64,000 nucleotides of DNA from Terebella lapidaria. Its lineage: Eukaryota; Annelida; Polychaeta; Terebellida; Terebellidae. The stretch spans positions 7,192,001 to 7,256,000 of the forward strand of contig OX424561.1 of the NCBI GenBank assembly GCA_949152475.1, read 5' to 3'. A model generated the notes under the pieces. That model searched no databases, was not told the DNA's origin, and saw nothing but the letters and a program-made list of their open reading frames with translations. Below, one piece after another: positions 37,301-45,049 of this stretch (the first letter of the stretch is position 1; the number at the start of each line of letters is the position of its first letter). The position numbers and the translations under genes were made by a program.

Positions 37301-39951
37301 TATATGTGTTTTCTTTGTTCGGTCAGAAATATATAGCAAAATCTATAATTTTCTCCCAATGCCACTTTAAAGTAACTACTAGTATAGGATACTGTATCGA
37401 TACGCAAGACAACAATGACAGCTCATCATAACAGTGGCATATCATCAGCAGCGGCTCATTTTCTCATGCACAATTTGCTAAATATAATCCCTTATCATGC
37501 CATAAATGACCAAATGCCAGAAATGTGAAAACAAACTTGATATTAAGAATATGTATGATTATGTTAACGTTTCTATAGTTATATATTATACTGTGTGACT
37601 GACACAAACCCATTTCTTTAATAACTCAAGTATTGGATTTTCTCAGCGGAGTGTTTTCCACGATAACCAACCTAGAATGTAGTAGAATACAAATATCCTC
37701 CGTGAAAGTGTCGTTCTTTTAACTTACAGCCCTTCGATATTTACGTCAAGTGAGAGTGTCATAAGTGCAATCACGTTTGTTGGTGATACAGACCAAAGAA
37801 CACACCGTGTACCGAGTATGTGACAATACCGCCAATTGATCCTGGGATTTTCAACACCAGAGGGAAACTACGACATGATACATGTACAAATTAGCCATGG
37901 GAATATGGAGAGCCGAATGAAAGCAAGAATAATAAGCATCGTATCTCCATCAGCAAAGCCTTTCAACTGTAATTCTCACTGGAGAAAATATCTGTCGGAT
38001 ATCACTATTATTTATCCACTCGTGGTGTTCCCGTGGTTTGCTAAGTTATGGAGTGAATATAAGTGACGAGAATTGTTACGACCATTCATTGATATATTAC
38101 TATTTATAAATTCAACAAGACCTGAAGATGCCTCTGATATACCTCATAAAATTAAAATTGCTGACTGGAAATGTATATGTAGGCCACCAGAATCAAGTTC
38201 ATTTCTGATACCTGTGAAGCATGTTTGTTATGGCGACGAATTATAGGATAATGTCAGTGTCACCCTACGACACACCATTTCTAAGATCTGCTGGAAGCCT
38301 GAAGGCTATCTATTTTTGTGTTATTTTTGTGCTTGGATCACACAGATAGATAAACTTCTTCCCATGGAAAAGACACCCGAACTTCCTCCCATGGAAAAGA
38401 CACCTTTCCCATGAGAAAGACACCGCATTAAATCCACCTGAAGCTACAATCCGAATACCAATAAATGAAGGAAACATTTTTTCCCATAAAAACATAATGA
38501 CAATTACCGAGATGCCCTAATCATGCTAATAGACTCATGTCAGTCATTACAAGGGCCTATAATAATGGCCAATCATGTTTTGTAAACATAACAACATGGG
38601 TCCTGCAGTTTCCCGGCAATATGTTTTGACGATTCCTTGAGAGTGTAATTCGTCAAAATGATCCTGAGAATTTCGTGTCCAAAGACCAATTTACACATTT
38701 TGTAACAAGAAAATTCAAGGTCATTTGGTCGAGTTTATTATAGTAAAATATTCAGAATACGTGGGTGGAACTCATAAAACAAACTTAATCTCTACATTAT
38801 GTGATATTGTGTATTCAAGGCCATCGGCAAAAAAAAAACATGAATGGTTGACCTAAAAAGGCAATAGTTGACACATGAGATAATAATACTCTTATCACTC
38901 TTTTTGTAGTGTTTTTGTTGAAATTTTCAGAAATTGTCGGAGATAAACCTTGAAAATAAAGATGGAGACGGAGGCAATGCAATGCCAATAGAATGTTGGA
39001 ACATATGTTCACTCAGCCAAAGCAACGCGGAGCGTCGATGTTCGATGACAAAGGTACATTAAATAGCATTACACGCATATCATTTTGACTGACCGTTGGT
39101 AGGCTTTGAGTAACTTCAGTGGTATATTTCTGTACGTGTCCAGAACATCGACCAGCAGGATGTCCTCATATTGCTCCATTTCCTCCTGGAGTACATTGTC
39201 TATTTCCAGATTTTTTCGCCTTCTCTGTGAAATACGATCGTGTCTACCATCGATGATGCTTTTCAATGCACTCATGTCTGCAACAAAAATGTCATATCCG
39301 TGTGAAAGTGGCTATCGCTCTTGTCGAATCAAATGTCTGCATACCCACGTGGTGCTGGGAATGTAAACGGTACACAATGTAAATACAAGCCTAGCAACAT
39401 CTCAACTTAATGTATTATATTTGTAATGGCTCATTCTGCGCGACATGTTTGATTTTTATTATACCCACCTTGTATTTTGTACTGGAAACTAATTGTCGTG
39501 TAATGATTAGCTTCCCAGGCAAATGGATCAGCATAGTGACCATAAACCGGCTCTGGAAACTGCATGAAAATCGCTCATCGAAATTGGCATGATTAGTTCC
39601 TACAATTAACTTATCATACAGCTCTGCACACACACAAAAAACGTGTAAATTAGCTATATAAATATCCCTACTTAACATCTACTATCAAGTTTTATACCAG
39701 TCCACTGTAATCACTGTGCATGTTTAGGAGTATTGGAAGTTATGCTCATTACTGCAGAAAGGAAATCTACGACTTTGTAAGAAAACAAGCATGATCAGAT
39801 ATTTTGAACGCATGCTTTAACGAATCGCACTTGCCTGGATGAATCGTATAGCACTAGAGTTTTGAAGAAACCCGTGATTGGTCCCTGATCTGAGAGGCAT
39901 CTTTCCGTCGTGAGATCCTGTGTTCTCCCCGATAATGATACCTTCAAATCC
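28190..39951 (-). CDS. B3GALNT2: B3GALNT2-like glycosyltransferase, partial (seven 3' exons)
   Basis: Seven minus-strand exons (39835-39951, 39469-39559, 39094-39277, 29772-29909, 29001-29160, 28707-28763, 28190-28318) join in phase to 876 nt, 291 residues and a stop. The order and motifs follow family GT31 beta-1,3-N-acetylgalactosaminyltransferase 2: a GFEG segment, DVLDTYRN, KTDDD, WWG, the FACGAGYV segment, GEDTSIGIW and a cysteine-rich end LWQCESEC...CGDPCGC. In vertebrates this ER enzyme adds beta-1,3-GalNAc to GlcNAc on O-mannosyl glycans of alpha-dystroglycan; that role here is inferred. The DDD metal-binding motif is intact. The N-terminal anchor and the VGVLSAR/RSTW region are not found, so 5' exons lie upstream or are lost. 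The intron 29910-39093 is 9.2 kb and full of repeats. Another GT31 member is less likely because the C-terminal Cys pattern fits B3GALNT2. Confidence 0.87.
28707..28763 (-). CDS. B3GALNT2: B3GALNT2-like penultimate exon (GEDTSIGIW)
   Basis: 19 codons in phase 0 between a CTAG acceptor and a GTGAGT donor. GEDTSIGIWLAG is the ED(V/T)S.G.W motif of GT31 enzymes; the glutamate-aspartate pair is the conserved acidic site near the active centre. Confidence 0.9.
29001..29160 (-). CDS. B3GALNT2: B3GALNT2-like exon (YPRFACGAGYVLS)
   Basis: 160 nt with acceptor GCAG and donor GTAATG; the first base completes the codon after WWG. It contains HYGKWAERSYPGSVYPRFAC and GAGYVLSNSLVRWV, the GT31 donor-binding and fold segment matching vertebrate GKW...YP.YP.FACGSGYV. 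It ends LNVYQ, directly before the next exon's GED. Confidence 0.92.
29772..29909 (-). CDS. B3GALNT2: B3GALNT2-like catalytic DDD exon
   Basis: 138 nt between a TCTCAG acceptor and a GTAAGA donor. It carries RYFLKTDDDSYLDVARI, with the DDD metal and UDP-sugar binding motif, and ends SLWWGR with the split arginine codon completed by the next exon. Residue spacing from DTYRN in the preceding exon to KTDDD equals that of vertebrate B3GALNT2, which supports joining across the 9.2-kb intron. Confidence 0.92.
29940..30240. repeat. Local tandem duplication in the intron
   Basis: About 125 bases at 29945-30075 (with CACCGAGTGACATGAAAAAT and CATATGCCAGATGACCTCAG) recur at 30115-30238 with a few changes, an offset of about 170 bases. 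The left boundary of the Penelope-like insertion lies between them. Confidence 0.7.
30077..31419. mobile_element. Insertion bounded by 16-bp direct repeats, holding a Penelope-like element
   Basis: TAAAAAAACTATTGTG occurs perfectly at 30077-30092 and 31404-31419 and brackets the reverse transcriptase fragment and its flank. This is what a target-site duplication would look like, although the left part also contains copies of neighbouring DNA, so the event was not a simple clean insertion. Confidence 0.55.
30476..31396 (-). CDS. Penelope-like reverse transcriptase, 5'-truncated
   Basis: A continuous 306-residue frame. Domains in order: FDFSTLYTTIPH (about residues 18-29), QQTIGIPMGTNCAPLLADLF (about 103-122), the catalytic FRYIDDVLS (about 149-157) and a conserved thumb-like tail with YDKRDDF and a run of aromatic residues. 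FSTLYTTIPH with PMGTNCAP and YIDD is characteristic of Penelope-like RTs in invertebrate genomes. The N-terminal fingers and any GIY-YIG endonuclease are absent. The frame is open, so the copy is fairly young, but it cannot be autonomous as seen. It lies in the transferase intron on the same strand. Another RT class is possible. Confidence 0.7.
   Translation of the reverse strand: MEYLHAHTLSKVTSIKTFDFSTLYTTIPHSELKSQLKKLINNSFFSKKGQRRYHYIVVKYNTAYFVKGDSDAPYKYTEMDVVNMVNFLIDNIFVEFGGRIFQQTIGIPMGTNCAPLLADLFLYSYESDFIQHLQRGGSKKLTCNFNFTFRYIDDVLSLNNPKFGDYLDVIYPKELEIKDTTESANFSNYLDLRLEIDNDSNLSTRLYDKRDDFKFSIVNFPFLSSNIPMSPAYGVFVSQLIRYSRASCKYEDFVYRSAQLVSKLLRQGYVLPRLIAAFKKFYGRHHDLVDKYSKSMSAMQLDLFSC
32432..32945 (+). 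pseudogene. Two Penelope-like N-terminal fragments
   Basis: 32432-32649 encodes SDFDDANKKRKILHFAIETN then RHTGVFRGRQCVKCSCFYC. 32797-32942 repeats the same sequence with a short deletion, about 365 bases downstream. The Cys-rich stretch and its neighbours also occur at 56760-56950 next to the untranslated repeat found with other Penelope-like copies. No full protein can be read. Confidence 0.5.
32940..33905 (+). repeat. 134-bp satellite array, first block
   Basis: About eight units. The shift between two well-kept units (33656 and 33790) is exactly 134 bases. Each unit reads TGACCTTGAAAATG, AGGTCAAAGGTCA, TTCAAGGTCACGAG, CATATATCATTTCCTATATG, TTGATTCCTAAGCTGTAAAG and GCGAGATATTAGCCATTTTG. 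The first units are more diverged than the last. Confidence 0.92.
34527..37006 (+). mobile_element. Second, adjacent satellite-bearing element or tandem extension
   Basis: After the first hairpin the satellite resumes at about 34600 and ends with a second copy of the tail cassette (36160-36440), a third partial cassette (36520-36960) and another hairpin, AGGTTATCGGACC and GGTCCGGTAACCT, at about 36975-37005. No separate left terminus was seen, so unequal exchange between elements or array expansion is more likely than an independent insertion. Confidence 0.65.
34600..36190 (+). repeat. 134-bp satellite array, second block
   Basis: About eleven units of the same monomer as 32940-33905, more homogeneous. 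By eye about eleven units in both blocks together keep a perfect AGGTCAAAGGTCA. Units differ by single-base changes such as GATAATAAGCGAG versus GCTAATAAGCAAG, which alternate in short runs and suggest higher-order duplication. Confidence 0.92.
37111..39093. other. Intron between transferase exons
   Basis: 37560-38060 is paralogous to 3780-4200. 38350-38430 holds a short repeat of CCCATGGAAAAGACACC. 38700-38990 is a decayed relative of the TACCGG element tail (GGAGACGGAGGCAATGCAAT). No exon is seen. Confidence 0.5.
39094..39277 (-). CDS. B3GALNT2: B3GALNT2-like exon (DVLDTYRN)
   Basis: 184 nt, acceptor TTGCAG and donor GTCAGT. It encodes SALKSIIDGRHDRISQRRRK, then YEDILLVDVLDTYRNIPLKL, the GT31 segment preceding the DDD motif (vertebrate [20 protein letters not shown]). 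It ends with two bases of a split Arg codon. The decayed paralogue is at 5213-5410. Confidence 0.92.
39469..39559 (-). CDS. B3GALNT2: B3GALNT2-like exon (YKIQ)
   Basis: 91 nt, acceptor TGCAG and donor GTGGGT, phase 0 to 1. It encodes FPEPVYGHYADPFAWEANHY and TTISFQYKIQ, corresponding to the HEF...GFIYTIQ segment of vertebrate B3GALNT2. The frame was chosen because it alone joins both neighbours in phase; a longer open frame in another phase exists but does not. Relics exist at 5545, 12.0 and 14.2 kb. Confidence 0.75.
39835..39951 (-). CDS. B3GALNT2: B3GALNT2-like exon (GFEG), GC splice donor
   Basis: 117 nt, 39 codons in phase 0, with acceptor TTACAG. It encodes GFEGIIIGENTGSHDGKMPL then RSGTNHGFLQNSSAIRFIQ, matching the SFEGTIVWES...GGVLRV stretch of vertebrate B3GALNT2. 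The donor is GCAAGT, so the intron would be of the GC-AG type. Two relics (5934 and 14542) align along the whole exon. Confidence 0.85.
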
Positions 39952-40429
39952 CTGTAATATAAGCAAGTTAAATCATGACATGTAAAAATAAAAAGTGGCA
40001 GTCGAAAAAGTTGTGGCAGACTTTCATTAGAAAACCACATGCTAACATTATAAACACTCCTCAGTGTGCTTGGCGTTCATTAATCAATTATGAACATGAC
40101 TACACCTTTGATACACGTTTGTTTCAACGTGTGTGAAATTTGAACCTACACGTACATATATAAGAAAAATTATACATGCCAAAGATATTTATTACCTACA
40201 TATATTTATTACCTCATGATAATCAACTTATTCATGTGTCAAATTTCGCATATAACTTATATAACACTGGAAAACCACAGAGAGGATACAGGCAATTCAC
40301 ATGTCAACATGTCAATTATACCATTTAGACCGTGCAAAACCTCCATACCCGGCTACCAATCTCATATCATACATGACAATGTTAGTGTCGAAATTTGAAT
40401 CCCGTGTGGCTTAATGTGTATCGTACGTT
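39952..40429. other. Intron, paralogous to 6.04-6.5 and 14.66-15.0 kb
   Basis: No confident exon. A weak similarity to the next expected exon at about 40260-40345 fails on splice phase (see rejected items). Confidence 0.45.
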
Positions 40430-41765
40430 ACGTATCTACTCTGTCAGTGGGAGACAATGGTAATGTGAAACACCGGAGCAAACAAACATCGAATGATTTG
40501 GATATTGATGATCTCTTACATAACCCACCCTCCTGCACTTGCATTAACCCTCAGTTCGTGCACGATCCAGTTGGGCATGTTATTTCAGGCGACCTCAATA
40601 TAGTGGAGAATGAATCATTGAAAGACATTTTGTCCAAAGGTCCCAAATATAGAGAGCCCACGTCGTTTTCATAGAGATACAATTTTAAATTAATCATGGA
40701 TGCAGTTGAGGAGCATGCCAGAAAATTGACAAAGCGAGAAAAAGGCAGAAACTGGCTCTCTGTCAGAATGGGTCAAACAGATTAGGTCATTGGTAAACAA
40801 ACGCATTAATGTTTTGTCAAAGTCAGTATGTACTAAATATAGCTCTGTCTTCAATGATCCCGTGGTTACTAATAGTTTGTTGAAACTTCAAGAAAGGTTC
40901 GTCATTGTCCCTGTAGATAAAGCTTCTAATAATGTTGTTTTTGTTTGTAAAGCATACTATATACAGTGACTGTTTGACGAACTGGGTATTGCCAACAATA
41001 CTAATTCCAACAGTACATACCAAGCCATTACCGTGCCCAAACAGGATATATTATCAAATCATGTGTCTGTATTGCATTCGTTTGGTATTACTACCTCATG
41101 TAAAGATTCTAATCTACCAAACTTATATTTGATCCCAAAGTTGCACAAAAATCCACATAAAACAAAAACATATTTCAGGTTCAGCATCATGTTCTACCAA
41201 AGCCCTCTCTAAAATATTAACTGTTATATTGTCTAAAATTAAACAGGGTCTCCAAAAGTGCTCTGAAACCATCTATTCTAGAAGTGGTATAAACCAAACG
41301 TGGATATTAAAAAGTTCCAAATCTTTATTGGAATATCTACATGCTCACACACTTTCAAAAGTAACGTCTATGAAAACATTTGACTTCTTCACTTTGTACA
41401 CAACTATACCTCATTCTGAACTGAAGTCTCAGCTTAAAGAACTAATCAATAATTCATTTTCACAGCTTAAAGAACTAATCAATAATGCATCTCTAAAATG
41501 GGACAACGTCGGTACCACTATATTGTAGTTAAATATAATACCGCTTATTTTGTTAAAGGTGACTCTGATGCCCCATACAAATATACTGAAATAGATGTGG
41601 TAAATATGGTTAATTTTCTGATTGATAATCTTTTTGTGGAATTTGTTGTCGAATAATTCATCAAACTGTTGGTATTCTCATGGGTACAAACTGTGCACCA
41701 TTATTGGCAGACCTGTTTTTATACTCATATGAATAAGATTTTATCCAGCATTTACAACGAGGGTC
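40430..41765 (+). pseudogene. Penelope-like element, frameshifted and interrupted
   Basis: Reading across frames gives a Penelope-like N-terminal half. It runs from NPPSCTCINPQF and GHVISGDLNIVENESL through KGPKYREPTSFS, NNVVFVCKAYY and NLPNLYLIPKLHKNP to FDFFTLYTTIPHSELKSQL. It then enters the segment shared with 30975-31396 in the opposite orientation. Several frameshifts and stops occur, and YIDD is missing because the copy ends near 41765. A 24-base stretch CAGCTTAAAGAACTAATC... is tandemly duplicated at about 41430-41485. It shows the upstream part that the copy at 30476 lacks. Confidence 0.72.
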
Positions 41766-43528
41766 TACCACGAGTACAATTCTATTACCAGCAGTATGCT
41801 ATAAAATGTTGTCATCATGAATTTGATCAACATTCATGAATATCCCTACACTAATAACGAACTTTATAGGACATGTATGTGACACTATGATATTATGCAT
41901 ACTTAAGATTATGCTTCACTTTCTGTGCTGTTCAATATCTAGTTCAATACTGTATTCGAGCCCTGTGTATTTTCTGTATTGTCTCACAAAAGAATCGTGC
42001 ACTGCATGGCACCAAACAATCTCCTATTGTATGACACGCTCTGCGGATGATCCAAAGAACAAGCCATTCTTAAAACACTCGCCAGTTCATCAATGTATAT
42101 AATCCAAGCCACTCTACAATAAAATCTTTGCAATGGAACCATGTCTGCTAATTTAGTACTTTTTATGGGAATTGTGTCAACAAACTTAAAATATAATTTT
42201 ACATTTTCCAATCTGGAGAGGTGAAACTTGTCACACGTATTCAAACACATTCACATATCATATCACAATAGTGATGATTCACTCCGAGTCACAACATGAC
42301 AGCTATAAGAAAAGAAAACTGCAAAAATATAAAATGCACGAGTAAGCGAAAAATCAGCAGACAAGATCAAAGGTGTTCTCTGTGTAAGGGTGGGCTGGGA
42401 CATATCCGTTGCACTAAAGGACTTCGATCCTCAGAAGCAAATTTGATGGCAGTTCTTTTCATTGGCATTTCAAAATCAGCCCATATTGTTCAATCATGTT
42501 CCAGACAACTTTCCCGTCTTCTATAGACATCAAACGACCGAAGGAGCAACGCCCGTCCTCTTGGTAATTTTGCAATAGTCCTTAAATTCAGACATATATA
42601 GGGGGTGGAATCAGAAGATGTCTATAAGAATCTCAAGAAATGACAAAAGCAAAGAGGTCTGCAATTAACTCTGCACAAAAATGTATATCAATAGCCTATA
42701 CAATCGTTTTTCACAGTGCTCCAGCTTTCCTGCAGCCTATTAAGTGCATGGCTATTGGGCATGACATTTTGCTGAATAATACCGGGTGACTAAACTTTTT
42801 GCGATATGAAAGCACAACCTAGCCATTACTCTGCCATTTATCACATTGTCCCATCACGCACGCACAATCTGACATTTTCATATAACTGAAGAGACGGAAA
42901 ACTCAGAAATTAGAAGATTGTGGAACTACATGTGTAAAGTCTAGCCCTTTCAAGTTGGGTCGTGTGCGCTGGGCTAGCTTCACAAATTAGTCCACTTCCA
43001 AACGCATTCCAAGTTTTTGGCTCATTAAATCTGGTGGATGGCAAACTCGTGAGATCCAAGATGCAATCATCAGTTTTATTCATCCCAAATTAATCAATGA
43101 TATTCCAAATCATTCGGTTACACAAATCAATCAAAACTAATCTATACTCCAAATAGGTACATGTGCGTCATATCCAGATCAGGCATTGTCATATTCCCGT
43201 ACCGACACAACACGTGCCGGCACGGAGGGCACAAGCCCGACGTATCCGTTAAAACTTCCAATACTTTGTTTCTCTACATATATGTGTAATCCAAATTCTG
43301 CCCTATGGTCACAATGCATGGGGTTTTTATATCCCACAAACAAAGGACAATATAAACAGGACATCATTCAGAAACTGCCAGGTAAGCGGAATCCTCCCAA
43401 TAGCTTACAAATTAAAAGTCTGGCCAGCTACTAGCCATACTGACACAGAGAAGTTTGTCTAACCCGATGATGTTTACATTGCAATAAAATGAATCAGCAA
43501 TACCCAAAAACAAGATGACGAAACATAC
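41766..43528. other. Non-coding, blocks paralogous to 16.5-18.8 and 7.4-7.7 kb
   Basis: 42380-42600 and 42715-42960 match the third copy at 16.5 and 18.5 kb in order. No exon is supported; the minus frame at 43179-43367 has no family match. Confidence 0.45.
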
Positions 43529-43617
43529 CTGCGTAAAACCTGAGAAACGTGGATGAAGACAATTTCGTTGCCATAGCTATTGGGGTCAAAGCCCGGTGAC
43601 TGAACTATCTTGAACTT
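43529..43617 (-). CDS. Candidate upstream exon of the transferase
   Basis: 89 nt on the minus strand between a CTTTGTTAG acceptor and a GTATGT donor. It encodes KFKIVQSPGFDPNSYGNEIV and FIHVSQVLR. It vaguely resembles the vertebrate B3GALNT2 stretch around VITSLGVFYDANDVG, which should lie two exons before GFEG. An intervening exon starting with one base and ending in phase 0 would be needed and was not found. It may instead be an exon of another minus-strand gene. Confidence 0.4.
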
Positions 43618-44281
43618 CTAACAAAGGGTAACCACTTGGTCAAAACACGGCATCTCTGTTCTAATAACAACTAAATTATGCAATAACACATGCACCCCAA
43701 TAAAGCCTGTGACAACAATACCTGATCGTCTAAATTAGCAATGTACAAAAATAATTATGAAATGCAAATCACGAAACACAATCAACATATTTGCTGTAAA
43801 TATCAAACTTCCTTATTGTCATAATACTCATATTAATTACATGTATTACTTAATTACATAATTTTACTCATCAAAATGTGGGGACATTACACATGTAACT
43901 TTGAGAATATTGTAAGAATTACCATCATTAATACAAATGTTATTCCTGCAGTACACCTATTAATGATACTATCACGGTATCCACAATAACCAACAAATTT
44001 GCTTGCAAACCTCATTCCGTACATGTTTTGTACTGTAATTCAAAACCTCATCACGGCATCAGATTTTAATCACCCAAACTCCACGAAGAAAATTGGGGAA
44101 TTAGGCAATCGGTCAGAATAAATCGACCTTTTTCCTAAGGTAGCTCACTATATTCAATACCACCACACTCTGTTTTTTGCCCGGGAGCCGGGGAGTAAAC
44201 GCGCTTCATCACAGCATAACCGATGGAATACAACATATAACCGATGAACCGATTCATGACAGCATAGAACTGATGAAATAC

Positions 44282-44392
44282 CATTGTACCCATGGGATGA
44301 TTCGGGCGTGTGGTATACTTGGCTGGTACATCCAGTCGGAAAGTGTAAGGTTTGTTTGGAAGTAATGAGTCACCGTACTCACCACCAGTACA
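44282..44392 (-). CDS. Weak candidate exon upstream of 43529
   Basis: The minus strand is open here and encodes LLPNKPYTFRLDVPAKYTTR, ending PMGTM followed by a GTATTT donor in phase 0, which could join the 43529-43617 exon in frame. The acceptor is poor and no family is recognised. It lies within a longer open frame (44135-44413). Confidence 0.2.
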
Positions 44393-45049
44393 ACATGACT
44401 TTAATGAAACCAAAATGAAAGCGAAAATGGTTGGAAACGAATTAATACTCTACGAAACATTCTTGAAATGCTTCTGTCCAAACCAATTTACCAAATAACA
44501 TCGCTCAAATACAATCGTGTGATAAAGTAACATTTGTGCACGAAACAGAAATATTGATTCATTGGCTAAAACACTGGTCTTTGTGGAACAAAACACGTGT
44601 GAAGTAAGACTTTGTATAACAAAACACCTCTCGAATCAGACTTCCCTGTCTAAAAAAAACATACTTTTTCAACATGTGAATTCAACATGTGAATAAACCT
44701 GCGAAATAAATCAGTAATCTTACGTGGTCCACTGTAGACGGTTGTAAAGTCAGATGACGTTATTCAGTGATATTGGTCACAAACATAATTATGATATACA
44801 CCTTCTGTTTTCATTATGAAGGTAATTCAGCAGCCTAGCCTAGACTCGTACAGAACAATTGGTGTACAGTTGAATAGCAGTGCGTTCAAGACTATGGAAC
44901 TTCCAGTGACAGTCACTAAGTTATGTTCTTTCCTCGACTGGAATCAGTGTGGATGACCCAGCAAACGTTTATCAAACAGATCCTCTTGAAGGCGCTACAA
45001 AATATCCGTGTCCATCATATATTATTATTCATGTAGGTAAAATCGATGA

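Noticed and set aside
40260..40345. Possible missing exon before GFEG (text like LTCELPVSSLWFSS against SCGVQVNKLWYKPV)
   Set aside because: The acceptor gives phase 0 where the upstream candidate needs one base, no donor in phase 0 exists, and the paralogous copies do not keep the frame.
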